Assembly: GCF_028330525.1 (NCBI RefSeq)
Contig: NZ_JAQMSD010000124.1
Span: 1 to 60,361, forward strand
Reading direction: 5' to 3'
Length of the DNA stretch: 60,361 nt
Source of the DNA: Spirulina sp. CS-785/01
GTDB lineage: Bacteria; Cyanobacteriota; Cyanobacteriia; Cyanobacteriales; Spirulinaceae
Positions 49,280-58,572 of the stretch are shown here, piece after piece. The notes under the pieces are model-generated. The model saw nothing but the letters and a program-made list of their open reading frames with translations, had not been told where the DNA came from and ran no database searches. Position 1 is the stretch's first letter. Each line of letters opens with the position of its first letter. The position numbers were made by a program, and so were the translations under genes.

Positions 49280-50479
49280 TTATCCCTGTAAAACCGCCTC
49301 ATATCGCTTTCCTGCTTGTTCCCAAGTAAAGTGGGACTCAATCATCTGACGCGCATTGTGGGATAAATGGGCCCGGAGGTCAGAATTTTCTAACAAGCGG
49401 GAAATGGCGGTAATATACTCCTCGACGGTGTTGGCGCGTAGGGCAACGTCGGGGGAGGTGAGTCCTTCTAACCCGCGATCGCTGGCCACCACCGGAGTCC
49501 CTGCGGCCATCGCTTCCAGGGTTTTATTTTTAATGCCAAACCCCGTCCGCATGGGAACAACACAAACCGTTGCTTGGTGGAGATAGTCCACCATAGAGGG
49601 GACCTTCCCCGTTACCGTGACTCCTTCGATCTGGTCTAATTCTTGCACCTCCGGGACCGGTCTTGCACCCACCAAATCTAACGTGACATCGGGGTGAAAA
49701 TTGCGGAGTTTCGGGAAGACTTGCAAGGTGAAAAAGCGCACCGAATCAATATTGGCCACATTATCCATGGCCCCAATAAAGACTAACTTTTGGCCACCGG
49801 GGTCTTGCGATCGCGCGGGAAACATCCCCAGATCAACCCCATTGGGAATCACCGTAATGGCCGCATCCGGACGGAGATCATGGAGAGAGTCTTGATCTTC
49901 GGGAGTCGTGGCCACCAAATGGGAAAACTTGCCACAATACTGCTGTTCGTAGCGTTTCAGGAGCGGGAGATTCAGGCGATCGCGCAAAGGTTTTTCTGCG
50001 GTTTGCGTCGCTAACTGCTGCTGACAAGTCGCATACACCGAACTATGAATATTGACCACCGTTCGCATCCGTTGTTTCCACTCCGGACGCACAAAAATCT
50101 CATTCACACTATGTTCACAAGTCATTACATCATAGGCCCCAGTGGCCACCGCATCATCAACCCATTGCTGCATCTGCGGGGAATAAACCGACAACACACT
50201 AGGGGGAATCCCCTCCCGCCAAAACGCCGTAAACCGCTTAATTTTGCCCAAAAACCCCCCAGTCGCTTGGGGAGGACTCAGACGAGGGAACACTTGTAAC
50301 TCCTCCACCAACTCCCGCAACTCCTCAATTTCCCCCTCACTGACATCCGGGACTTTTTGCGTTATCACAGTAAGAGAATGGCGAGACCGCAAATACTCCA
50401 ACAGGTTAAACGTCCTCACCTGCGTCCCCCCCCGCGTAGGAGGATAGGGAAAAGTCGCCGAAAGCATTAAAATTTTCAT
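49280..50479 (-). CDS. Family 4 glycosyltransferase
   Basis: A 399-residue GT-B enzyme: MKILMLSATFPYPPTRGGTQ at the start, a central VIPNGVDLGMFP near 214, KLVFIGAMDNVANIDSVRFF near 231, and the C-terminal GFGIKNKTLEAMAAGTPVVA with the E-x7-E-like acid pair near 315. The wording GAMDNVANIDSVRFF is typical of the sugar transferase group with PEP-CTERM/XrtA-type members. It lies back to back with the GT2 gene, 35 bp away. Confidence 0.9.
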   Translation of the reverse strand: MKILMLSATFPYPPTRGGTQVRTFNLLEYLRSRHSLTVITQKVPDVSEGEIEELRELVEELQVFPRLSPPQATGGFLGKIKRFTAFWREGIPPSVLSVYSPQMQQWVDDAVATGAYDVMTCEHSVNEIFVRPEWKQRMRTVVNIHSSVYATCQQQLATQTAEKPLRDRLNLPLLKRYEQQYCGKFSHLVATTPEDQDSLHDLRPDAAITVIPNGVDLGMFPARSQDPGGQKLVFIGAMDNVANIDSVRFFTLQVFPKLRNFHPDVTLDLVGARPVPEVQELDQIEGVTVTGKVPSMVDYLHQATVCVVPMRTGFGIKNKTLEAMAAGTPVVASDRGLEGLTSPDVALRANTVEEYITAISRLLENSDLRAHLSHNARQMIESHFTWEQAGKRYEAVLQG

Positions 50480-50514
50480 AGATAGCGTTTATATCGTTTT
50501 AATCCTAATTTACC

Positions 50515-51501
50515 GTGCCAAAAGTTAGTGTTTGTATTCCCACCTATAACCGTCAAGACTTACTCCCCTTGGCCATGGATAGCGTCATTTGCCAAACCTA
50601 CCCCGACTGGGAGTTAATTATCTGTGACGACGGTTCAACGGATCAAACCCCCGACATCCTGGCCCAGTATAAGGATGACCGCATTCGTTATATTCGTCAC
50701 CCCCAGAATATCGGCAAAAGTAATAATATGCGATCGGGGTTTGATGCCGCAACTGGAGATTACTTTATCAAGTTTGACGATGATGACCGTTTAACCCCAG
50801 AATTCCTCGCCAAAACCGTCGCCATTTTAGAGAATAATCCCCAAGTAGATTTTGTGGGGACAGACCATTGGTTAATTAACATTTATAACGAACGGGACAA
50901 AGAAGCCACAACCCTCAATTCTCGCTACTGGGGACGAGAAAACCGTCCTGAAGGAATTATCGACAACTTATTAGAAGTCGTCTTCGTTAAACAGGTTTTT
51001 CAAATTGGTGCAACCTTATTTCGTCGTCAAGCCTTAATTGACATTAATTATATGCGGCCAAACCTACAAAACTGCGAAGATAATGACCTCTTAGTTCGCT
51101 TGGCCTTAGACCAGAAAACCGGGTATTATTTACCCGAATATCTCATGGAATATCGCGTCCACGGAGGTCAAGAAGGGAACGACAGAGCCATTCGTTATTT
51201 AGAAGATAAAGCCAGTTATTTAGACTATTTTAACTTTGATTCAGAAAAACTGGAAAACATCCGTAAATCCCGATTAGGTGCAGTCCAACTCAACCTAGGA
51301 TTACGTTTCATTGAAACCGGACAAGACGAAAAAGGCCGCCATTACTTAAACGCAGCACAAAATACCATTGGGACAACGAAAAAAAGCCAATTGGGATTAA
51401 TTTTATCGTATCTTCCCTTAAAATTACGTCAATGGCTATTTAAAACCGCGAGAAACATCCAGTCTCCCGACTATTCCCAACAAATGAGGCAAGCAAAATA
51501 G
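50515..51501 (+). CDS. Family 2 glycosyltransferase
   Basis: A 328-residue GT-A enzyme starting at GTG: VSVCIPTYNRQDLLPLAMDS, ICDDGSTDQTPDIL near 44, and YFIKFDDDDRLTPEF near 84 with the DxD-type site. YRVHGGQEGNDRAIRY lies near 220. No membrane segments. With the divergent GT4 it forms a small glycan pair away from the main locus. Confidence 0.9.
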   Translation: MPKVSVCIPTYNRQDLLPLAMDSVICQTYPDWELIICDDGSTDQTPDILAQYKDDRIRYIRHPQNIGKSNNMRSGFDAATGDYFIKFDDDDRLTPEFLAKTVAILENNPQVDFVGTDHWLINIYNERDKEATTLNSRYWGRENRPEGIIDNLLEVVFVKQVFQIGATLFRRQALIDINYMRPNLQNCEDNDLLVRLALDQKTGYYLPEYLMEYRVHGGQEGNDRAIRYLEDKASYLDYFNFDSEKLENIRKSRLGAVQLNLGLRFIETGQDEKGRHYLNAAQNTIGTTKKSQLGLILSYLPLKLRQWLFKTARNIQSPDYSQQMRQAK

Positions 51502-51620
51502 CGGCAACAATAGTATATCACTGGTCAGTGGACTTCCCCAGGGACAGAAATCTTGCGAACCTAACACCCAGAAACTGTTACAGTATCTAGTGGTGATTCC
51601 TCTATTCATAAACCGATACA

Positions 51621-52307
51621 ATGCAAGCCATAGACGATAAAACCATTGTCAGAGACTACTTTAATGCCACCGGGTTCGACCGTTGGCGGAATATTTACGG
51701 AGATGGTGAAGTTAACAAAGTCCAACGGGATATCCGGGTAGGCCACCAACAAACCATTGATAAAGTCATGGGGTGGTTAGAGGCCGACGGAAACTTGGCC
51801 CAGTTATCCATCTGTGATGCAGGGTGTGGAGTGGGGAGTTTAAGTCTTCCTCTGGCCAAAGCAGGGGCCACCGTCTATGCGTCGGATATCTCAGAAAAGA
51901 TGGTAGAGGAGGCCAAACAACAGGCCGAACAAACCCTAGACGATACCAGTCATCTCACCTTTGACGTGAAAGACTTAGAGGAGTTGACGGGAGAGTATCA
52001 TACAGTGATCTGTCTGGATGTGTTAATTCACTATCCCGATGAGGAGATGGAGAAAATGATCTCCCATTTAGCCAGTTTAGCCAACTCCCGCATCATTCTC
52101 AGTTTTGCCCCGAAAACCCCCTGTTACACTTTACTCAAGAAGGTTGGGGAGTTTTTCCCCGGACCGAGTAAAACCACTCGTGCTTATTTACACAAAGAAT
52201 CCGAGGTGCGGGAAATTTTAGAGAAAAATGGGTTTACATTGCAACGGGATGAAATGACGAAAACGCGCTTTTATTTCTCTCGTTTACTTGAAGCAACCCG
52301 CAGTTAA
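51621..52307 (+). CDS. chlM: Magnesium protoporphyrin IX methyltransferase
   Basis: A 228-residue SAM methyltransferase: VRDYFNATGFDRWRNIYGDG near residues 10-29 is the ChlM/BchM hallmark. DAGCGVGSLSLPLA near 65 is the SAM loop, and DVLIHYPDEEMEKM near 132 follows. It methylates the C13 propionate of Mg-protoporphyrin IX in chlorophyll synthesis. Stand-alone gene with its own 119-bp leader. Confidence 0.95.
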   Translation: MQAIDDKTIVRDYFNATGFDRWRNIYGDGEVNKVQRDIRVGHQQTIDKVMGWLEADGNLAQLSICDAGCGVGSLSLPLAKAGATVYASDISEKMVEEAKQQAEQTLDDTSHLTFDVKDLEELTGEYHTVICLDVLIHYPDEEMEKMISHLASLANSRIILSFAPKTPCYTLLKKVGEFFPGPSKTTRAYLHKESEVREILEKNGFTLQRDEMTKTRFYFSRLLEATRS

Positions 52308-52338
52308 GGGGAGAGAGGGTTCATAGCAGACAGTCACC

Positions 52339-52415
52339 GTTAAGTACAGTTAAGTACAGTTAAGTAGTTAAGTTAAGTCACCCGGTTGCTCAGGGTCTGA
52401 GGTCGGGTGACTTAA
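52339..52415 (+). terminator. Short repeats and 12-bp hairpin between chlM and glyQ
   Basis: GTTAAGTACA occurs twice in tandem (52339-52358) and then in part. TTAAGTCACCCG (52373-52384) pairs perfectly with CGGGTGACTTAA (52404-52415) across a 19-base loop. No long T run follows, so it may be a weak terminator for chlM or a leader structure for glyQ. Confidence 0.5.
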
Positions 52416-52507
52416 TCTAATTGCAGAGTCTCTAATCTTGCCCAGTTTTCGCCTATCCCTCGAAAGGTAATAATAGAGGGGGAAACCTTATTTGAATTTA
52501 GATTATC

Positions 52508-53401
52508 GTGTCCATTAGCTTTCAAGAGATTGTTGCACAACTGAACGACTTCTGGGGAAAACGGGGGTGTTTAATCGCGCAACCCTACGATACGGAGAAG
52601 GGTGCAGGAACAATGAGTCATCATACATTCCTTCGCGCGATCGGGCCAGAACCTTGGTCTGTGGCCTATATTGAACCCTGTCGTCGTCCCACAGATGGCC
52701 GGTATGGGGAAAATCCCAACCGTTATCAACATTATTATCAGTACCAAGTCCTGATTAAACCCTCTCCAGACAATATTCAGGAGATTTATCTAGACTCCCT
52801 GAAAGCGTTGGGGATACACCCAGAAGACCACGATATTCGCTTTGTAGAGGATAACTGGGAGTCTCCTACCCTCGGTGCGTGGGGTGTAGGTTGGGAAGTC
52901 TGGTTAGATGGGATGGAGATCACCCAATTTACCTATTTTCAGCAATGTGGGGGGATTGATTGTCGTCCGGTGTCTATTGAGATTACCTATGGACTGGAAC
53001 GACTGGCCATGTATTTGCAAGATGTGGAGGCCATTGCCAAAATTCAGTGGAATGAGCAGTTAAATTACGGGGATATCTATTTACAAGCAGAAATTGAGCA
53101 ATGTAGTTACAATTTTGAGGCTTCTGACCCGGATTTACTGTTTAATTTGTTTACTTTGTACGAACAGGAAGCAACCCAGTTAATTGAACGGGGGTTAGTT
53201 TTCCCTAGTCATGATTATGTGTTGAAATGCTCCCACACCTTTAATTTACTGGATGCACGGGGGGTCATTTCGGTGACGGAACGCACCCGGTATATCGGGA
53301 GAATTCGCAATTTAGCGCGACAGGTGGCCCATCTCTATCTCCAACAACGGGAAAATTTGGGATATCCGTTGTTGAGGGGGGAGGTGAGAGTTGAGAGTTG
53401 A
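52508..53401 (+). CDS. glyQ: Glycyl-tRNA synthetase alpha subunit
   Basis: A 297-residue protein nearly identical in layout to bacterial Gly[21 protein letters not shown] at the start, motif [19 protein letters not shown] near 43, [20 protein letters not shown] near 65, and [11 protein letters not shown] near 161. It is the catalytic subunit of the alpha2-beta2 enzyme. glyS is not beside it, as is common in cyanobacteria. The GTG start is at 52508. The final codons (VRVES) are made of a TGAGAGT heptamer array that contains the stop. Confidence 0.96.
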   Translation: MSISFQEIVAQLNDFWGKRGCLIAQPYDTEKGAGTMSHHTFLRAIGPEPWSVAYIEPCRRPTDGRYGENPNRYQHYYQYQVLIKPSPDNIQEIYLDSLKALGIHPEDHDIRFVEDNWESPTLGAWGVGWEVWLDGMEITQFTYFQQCGGIDCRPVSIEITYGLERLAMYLQDVEAIAKIQWNEQLNYGDIYLQAEIEQCSYNFEASDPDLLFNLFTLYEQEATQLIERGLVFPSHDYVLKCSHTFNLLDARGVISVTERTRYIGRIRNLARQVAHLYLQQRENLGYPLLRGEVRVES

Positions 53402-53446
53402 GAGTTGAGAGATGGGGGAGATGGGGGAGTTGGGGGAGTTGGGGGA
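53385..53446 (+). repeat. Two adjoining short tandem arrays across the glyQ stop
   Basis: TGAGAGT repeats three times plus six bases at 53385-53411 and includes the glyQ TGA stop. Then 9-bp units GATGGGGGA (twice) and GTTGGGGGA (twice) run 53411-53446. The 9-mer is the same family as the array at 46843. Confidence 0.92.
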
Positions 53447-53465
53447 GTATTAACACTATTTTTGC

Positions 53466-54131
53466 TTAATTTCTTGCCGATGCTTCCTTTGCTTTTGTCT
53501 CCCAGAGGGGTAAGTCTTCGGGGTAGTCGATGTCATTTAAGACGGGGAGGGTTGCGTAATCGCAACCTTCCGTTTTAGCTTTCTCTAAGGTAGTCGCAAA
53601 TACGGTAGATGTCCCCCACGCAACCCCGGTAAATAACCCCGGAATCATGCGACGTAACCCAATTAAATAATATCCCCCGTCCTCTGCTTCTCCTAGGACG
53701 AGATCAACGGTTTTTAATTGCTCAAAGGCTTGATTGAGGAGGTCTGCGCTAAGATCAGGGCAGTCTATCCCCATAATAACTACTCGTTCTATCCCTTGTG
53801 CAAAGGCTTGAGCAAAGGCGGTCTCTAATTTTTGGCCTAAATCTCCTTCTGTCTGGGGAGTATAACACCAATTTGCCCCCAACCAATCCTCCATTAATCC
53901 TTTATTCCCCCCCGCAAATTGGATTTCTACTTGGAGAGAGGGTTGAGTAAGCAACGGTGTTACCTGTCGCAAACTATGTTCCGTCATCTCCTGTTGTAAC
54001 TGTGCTGCACCGTCTTTCCCCAATGCGGGAATTAACCGGGTTTTTGTTTTCCCTGCTTCGGGATAACGGGTAAAGATAATTAGTTTGGTTGTTGGTTGTT
54101 GGTTGGTTGTTGTTTGTTGTTTGTGGTTCAT
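53466..54131 (-). CDS. DUF2064/TIGR04282-type glycosyltransferase-like protein
   Basis: A 221-residue nucleotide-diphospho-sugar transferase fold protein: IIFTRYPEAGKTKTRLIPAL near residues 18-37, VIMGIDCPDLSADLLNQAF near 118, and LGEAEDGGYYLIGLR near 146. This is the family often found in arsenosugar and other small gene clusters. The first 16 residues (MNHKQQTTTNQQPTT) are coded by TTGGTTG-type heptamers and are not part of the fold. ATG 54131 overlaps the kinase stop. Confidence 0.88.
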   Translation of the reverse strand: MNHKQQTTTNQQPTTKLIIFTRYPEAGKTKTRLIPALGKDGAAQLQQEMTEHSLRQVTPLLTQPSLQVEIQFAGGNKGLMEDWLGANWCYTPQTEGDLGQKLETAFAQAFAQGIERVVIMGIDCPDLSADLLNQAFEQLKTVDLVLGEAEDGGYYLIGLRRMIPGLFTGVAWGTSTVFATTLEKAKTEGCDYATLPVLNDIDYPEDLPLWETKAKEASARN

Positions 54132-54133
54132 CA

Positions 54134-54153
54134 CCCATTACCCATTACCCATT
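54134..54153 (-). repeat. CCCATTA heptamer array over a gene junction
   Basis: Nearly three copies of CCCATTA span the last codons of the histidine kinase (its GMGNG end) and border the start of the DUF2064 gene. The adjoining 54080-54125 is a second, TTGGTTG-like array that codes for the N-terminus of the DUF2064 protein. Confidence 0.88.
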
Positions 54154-55646
54154 CCATTATTAATCGGTAAAAGTACCTCAAAACAAGTCCCGACTCCCAC
54201 CTCACTGGACACTTTAATCTCTCCCTGATGTAAGTCCACCGCACGTTTTACAATAGATAAACCTAACCCCGTACCTGAAATTTCTCCCACATTTTTGGAC
54301 CGGTGGAAACATTCAAATAAACGTTCCTGATCTTCTACGGGAATTCCTATTCCGTGATCTTGTACCGTAAATTGAACCAACTCCCCTTCTTGACTCACTT
54401 TTAAGTCAATTTCTCCTTGCTCTGGCGAATATTTTATGGCATTAGACAATAAATTTGTCAAGATATGTCTTAATAATTTATCATCGAGGTTGATGGGTTG
54501 AAGCTCATTTAAAAATTGTAACTTAATGTGATACTTGTCTCCGGCAATTAATTGCACTTCCTCTACCAACTCTCGACAAAAATAAGATAAATCTAATTTA
54601 ACTGGATTAAACTCTAATTTTCCCGCTTCTGCACGGCCAATGACCAAGACATCTTCTAATAAATTGGTCATGTGTTCGGTACAGTGTTTAATCCGTTTTA
54701 AATGCTTGTCTCGCTTTTCTGGAGTCCATTGATTCGCAAAATTTTCTAGTAATTCAACGGACATGGAAATACTAGATAATGGATTGCGAAATTCATGGGA
54801 AGTCATGGATATAAAGCGGGATTTTAGCTCATTTAACTCTTTTTCCTTGGCTAATGCTTTATTCATTTCTGCTTCTGCGGCTTTTTTCTGGGTAATATCT
54901 CGACCTAAATAGACAAATACGGGTTGTCGAGAGTTGGCAATTTGAATTAAAGAATAGGAAAATTCAATGATTAAAGATTCTCCGTTTTTGGTGTGACAAG
55001 ATAATTCAATATTTTGGAATCCTTGCTGATACTGGGAAAGGTCAATGTTTGGGGAATAAAGAGAGAATAAAAATTCTTGATCTTGAATAATTTTACCAAT
55101 AAATTGCTCTAATAATTCGGCTTCTGAATATTTAAATAATTGTTGGGTGGTTTGATTGATGGTTTTTATTGTTCCAGATGGGGTTGTTACGAGTAACGCA
55201 TCTCCCATGGAGGTGAGAATTTGTTTAATATAATTTTCAGATTTCGATAAATGACTTAATAATAATTCTACTTCATTGGCACGCTGGACTAAAGATTGAC
55301 CAAGCTCCATTTCTTGGGTAACATCTGTGAATAAAATCAACAGATGTTGAGGATCAATTCGCTCAAAGGATAAATCAAAATAAATGGTTTTTTTATTTCC
55401 TAAAGTGCGCGTTACTCCTTTGAGTTCAAATTGTTCTCGTTTACCGCTTATAATATCCTGAACAATGCCATCAATTCCCACTAATTCGGGGAAAAATAAA
55501 CTGGCATTATCTCCGGTTTTAAGGTTTTCCTGATCGTCGGTAAATTGTTGGATTTTTGCCGATTTTTTGACGACGGTTAACTGTTCATTCACTACTAGAT
55601 ATTCTAGGGAATTGGGAATAAAGATTTGGGAAAATTGCATCACCAT
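54138..55646 (-). CDS. PAS-domain sensor histidine kinase
   Basis: A 502-residue soluble kinase. Residues 15-130 and 140-260 are PAS-like (ILTSMGDALLVTTPSGTIKT, FVYLGRDITQKKAAEAEMNK). A short coiled coil follows, then H284 in MTSHEFRNPLSSISM. The ATPase domain shows NLLSNAIKYSPEQGE near 405, DHGIGIPVEDQERLFECF near 445, and SGTGLGLSIVKRAV. No membrane helices. It is fourth in a minus-strand run with a GTPase and an OmpA-type protein. Its final residues are coded by a heptamer repeat. Confidence 0.92.
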   Translation of the reverse strand: MVMQFSQIFIPNSLEYLVVNEQLTVVKKSAKIQQFTDDQENLKTGDNASLFFPELVGIDGIVQDIISGKREQFELKGVTRTLGNKKTIYFDLSFERIDPQHLLILFTDVTQEMELGQSLVQRANEVELLLSHLSKSENYIKQILTSMGDALLVTTPSGTIKTINQTTQQLFKYSEAELLEQFIGKIIQDQEFLFSLYSPNIDLSQYQQGFQNIELSCHTKNGESLIIEFSYSLIQIANSRQPVFVYLGRDITQKKAAEAEMNKALAKEKELNELKSRFISMTSHEFRNPLSSISMSVELLENFANQWTPEKRDKHLKRIKHCTEHMTNLLEDVLVIGRAEAGKLEFNPVKLDLSYFCRELVEEVQLIAGDKYHIKLQFLNELQPINLDDKLLRHILTNLLSNAIKYSPEQGEIDLKVSQEGELVQFTVQDHGIGIPVEDQERLFECFHRSKNVGEISGTGLGLSIVKRAVDLHQGEIKVSSEVGVGTCFEVLLPINNGMGNG

Positions 55647-55690
55647 GATTGCTTCCCCCTAGAAGCGGTTTTCCAGTTTAATTATATTAA

Positions 55691-56215
55691 TTAATGATGC
55701 CAAATTTGATAGGCTAATTGTTCAAAGATGGGATCGACATTTTTTCCGGTTTTAGCGGAGGTAGAGAATGTTCCCACTAGAGCAGGATGAGAGAGTTGGA
55801 AGTGAGTTTGCAGATATGCCATTTCCTCACTATCGAGTAAATCTGCTTTATTAAATGCGACGGCCACGGCCCCTTGGGGGTTAATCTCTGTAAACTTGTG
55901 AATCTGCTCCTCTAGATGCTCTAGAGTCTCCTGACGAGTCACATCCCCTACGACTAAAACCCCATTGGCCCCCTGTAGGTAGGAGGGTGCGATCGCTTTA
56001 AATTTTGTTTGTCCTTCGATATCCCAGATCATTAACTTCATCTCTTGGGATTGCTGTTGAGCATCTTGTAACTCCAGCATCTTGCGAGAAATTTTCACTC
56101 CGACGGTTGAGAGATAGCGATCGCTAAATTGTCGCTCCACAAAACGACGGATCAAACTGGTTTTCCCCACTCCAAAATCACCCACCATACAAATTTTCTT
56201 AGAAATAACCGCCAT
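55691..56215 (-). CDS. Ras/Rab-like small GTPase
   Basis: A 174-residue GTPase with all G boxes: GDFGVGKTS (12-20), T37 in the LSTVGVKI switch, DIEGQ (65-69), NKAD (122-125) and SAK (153-155). The G3 box has DxxG followed by Gln, the hydrolysis residue of Ras proteins. It has no lipidation signal. Its stop is 9 bp from the ATG side of the OmpA-type gene's end, so the genes are cotranscribed. Bacterial GTPases of this kind often act with roadblock-fold regulators, and the upstream gene appears to carry one. Confidence 0.92.
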   Translation of the reverse strand: MAVISKKICMVGDFGVGKTSLIRRFVERQFSDRYLSTVGVKISRKMLELQDAQQQSQEMKLMIWDIEGQTKFKAIAPSYLQGANGVLVVGDVTRQETLEHLEEQIHKFTEINPQGAVAVAFNKADLLDSEEMAYLQTHFQLSHPALVGTFSTSAKTGKNVDPIFEQLAYQIWHH

Positions 56216-56224
56216 TACAATACT

Positions 56225-58456
56225 TTACTCGTCAGTTCCTTGTATTACCTCAAACCGCACCACACGACTTAACCAAAACGGACTCTCCGCAGGAATCGTA
56301 GGGGGAGATTGCGTCATCCCCTCCCCTTGCAGACGATCGCGGGAAATACCTTCTTGCTCGATCGCCCGTTGTACTGCTTGCGCACGACGCACGGCTAAGT
56401 TCTCATTGTACTCCTCTTCCCCACTGCGATCCGTGTGTCCGATCACCTGTAAACCCACTTGGGGATTTTCCTGCAAAAATTCCACTAGGGGTAAAATCTT
56501 ATTCTCTCGCTCTTGGGCCGCAATATCGGCGGAATTCGTATCAAAATAAATCCGGGCCTCGGTAGGAAACTCCTGATTATTCAGGGTAAATAACACCGAC
56601 TGCACCCCCGGAATTTGTTCAAACCCTTGGGCAATTTGCCGAGCGAGGGGTTGAGCCATTACCTTCCCCTCTACAATAACCCGATTTTCCCTTGGTTCGT
56701 AGTTAGCCGTAATCTCCACCCCTGTCATCTCATTAAACACCTGCTGCAACCGTTCCATTTCTGCAAGAATCGCTCCCCGATTGGGGGGAACTTGCACCGC
56801 CAACAGTTGGTTATTAAACTCCAGGGTAGGATGGGTCTCTTGGGCAATCTCTGCTGCTTGTTCCTTTAACTGAGCATTGGGCACTTTTCCCGTTAATTCT
56901 AGCTTTCCCCCCTGCACCTCCGCTTGAAAATCATAGACGGCCAATTCCGGGGTTTGCTCCAATGCGGCCAACACCTCCTCCTCTTGACGGTGGGCCACCT
57001 GCTGACGATGCCACACCATGCCCACAGGGAGTAAAATGAGCAAGGAGACCACTCCCCCCAAGACGAATAACCCTGTGGGGAAATGGGGACGTTTTTGGGG
57101 GACTGTAACCGGATGCTCTAATAACTCCCGTAATAACTCCTCAATGGCCGGGGGGAGGGTGCTGGGGTCCCCCTGATAGTCTTGGATGACCCGATCATCG
57201 TTATAGTTTAGCGTAATGGCGCTGAGGGTATCTTCTAGTTGGTCATAGAAACGGGTGGGGGGGTCTCCCTGAGTCACGGCGGCAATATAACAATAACCGG
57301 CCACCTCCATGACAATTTGGAAGTTTTCGTAGTCAATTTCCGTTAATTCCGAGGTATTTTCCGGTTGGATGGTGCATTCACTGGCGAAACTACGCATGGC
57401 CGTGAGCATCCCGGCCAGCATATCCCCTTCTAGGGCCGAATTCCCCGACTGTTGTACCTCGGCCATGACGAGGCCGGAATTTTTATGAATGAGAAACACC
57501 GCTTGCACCGTGAAGGGGAGCGACTCTTGGAGGATTAATTCGGCTTCGGATACCCCTTGCCATTGGGATTTTAACTTGCGATAAATCCCTTGCAAACTAA
57601 AGGCACTCTCCACTTGTTGATTAATGCGGGTGACGGTTTCCCCCATATATTTAGAAATAGTATGGCCAATGACGGGATAGAGGGCATCCACCATGGCATC
57701 CTTTTCTAAGCGCACCTGCTCGCTAATGGCCCGGCCCATGGCGGGGCCTAATGCTTGGCCCACTTCTTGGGGAGCGTTGCCCGTTTGCTGGGAGAGGGCT
57801 AGGGTGAGGGCTTCGGCCAGGGCCCGACTCATGGCGATTTTATCCTGTTTTGTGCCTTGCGCGATCGCAACATCCATAATCTGCCCCAACATTTCCCCCA
57901 CCGCTTGGGGAGACTGGCGAATTTTATGTTGGAGCAACATTAAAAACATCGGTTCTAGCACTTGGGCCAACCGTTGGGGGTTGTGGAGTTCAGCTTCGAG
58001 GTGGTGCAGTTTGTCGGCCACCTCTTGACTAACGGTAGTGGCATCCGCATCCAGTAAATCTAGAAGTAATTCCCGCAACTTTTCCCCCGTTTCTGGGCTT
58101 TCTGAGCGAGGGGCAGAGCCTTGGGGGGGAATTGTCGTTTTAGGGGGCGGAGGGGGCTTACTGGGACGCTCTGCCCCCTTGGAGGATTTCGAGGAGGTGG
58201 TCTGCCCTGGCTTTTTCGGGGGAGGAGGTGGCGGTAGAGGACGACGGGGGGGCGACGGGTTAGCGGCGTTTTCTTGGGGGGGAGGAGACGGTGGGGGGGA
58301 CTCCTCCACAATATTTAGATCATCTAACAGATCGACTAAGCCCTCAAGGGAGTCAAGACCTTGAGGGCTAGACGGGGTAGGGTTAGACTGCACCTCCGCT
58401 TGGGACAGATCAGGACGAGGTACAGAATTTTGAGAAGAAATGGGCATAATTGCCAT
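56225..58456 (-). CDS. OmpA-anchored membrane protein with roadblock-like cytoplasmic region
   Basis: A 743-residue protein built in modules. Residues 1-120 are Pro-rich and disordered. Residues 120-300 are helical (IGHTISKYMGETVTRINQQV, then GVSEAELILQESLPF). Residues 300-400 begin AVFLIHKNSGLVMAEVQ and look like a roadblock/longin sensor. A single membrane helix is at about 460-482. Next come two BON-like repeats (LTGKVPNAQLKEQAAEIAQE and VEGKVMAQPLARQIAQGFEQ). The last 110 residues are an OmpA domain with VIGHTDRSGEEEYNENLAVR for peptidoglycan binding. It links the cell wall to the cytoplasm. ATG 58456 is chosen; ATG 58447 is possible. Confidence 0.82.
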   Translation of the reverse strand: MAIMPISSQNSVPRPDLSQAEVQSNPTPSSPQGLDSLEGLVDLLDDLNIVEESPPPSPPPQENAANPSPPRRPLPPPPPPKKPGQTTSSKSSKGAERPSKPPPPPKTTIPPQGSAPRSESPETGEKLRELLLDLLDADATTVSQEVADKLHHLEAELHNPQRLAQVLEPMFLMLLQHKIRQSPQAVGEMLGQIMDVAIAQGTKQDKIAMSRALAEALTLALSQQTGNAPQEVGQALGPAMGRAISEQVRLEKDAMVDALYPVIGHTISKYMGETVTRINQQVESAFSLQGIYRKLKSQWQGVSEAELILQESLPFTVQAVFLIHKNSGLVMAEVQQSGNSALEGDMLAGMLTAMRSFASECTIQPENTSELTEIDYENFQIVMEVAGYCYIAAVTQGDPPTRFYDQLEDTLSAITLNYNDDRVIQDYQGDPSTLPPAIEELLRELLEHPVTVPQKRPHFPTGLFVLGGVVSLLILLPVGMVWHRQQVAHRQEEEVLAALEQTPELAVYDFQAEVQGGKLELTGKVPNAQLKEQAAEIAQETHPTLEFNNQLLAVQVPPNRGAILAEMERLQQVFNEMTGVEITANYEPRENRVIVEGKVMAQPLARQIAQGFEQIPGVQSVLFTLNNQEFPTEARIYFDTNSADIAAQERENKILPLVEFLQENPQVGLQVIGHTDRSGEEEYNENLAVRRAQAVQRAIEQEGISRDRLQGEGMTQSPPTIPAESPFWLSRVVRFEVIQGTDE

Positions 58457-58572
58457 CCGTTGAACCAATCCGTTGGCAGATGTAATTAGCGAAAACTCCG
58501 GAATCTAGACGAACCCAGGACGGTGAGTTGGTCTGGGTGAAAATCCGTTTACTCATCACCCTGATGTTCGGC

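Noticed and set aside
58038-58364. Plus-strand open frame with Gly-rich stretch opposite the Pro-rich region of the OmpA-type protein
   Set aside because: It is the complement of the CCN-rich Pro segment, with no start signal and no family resemblance.
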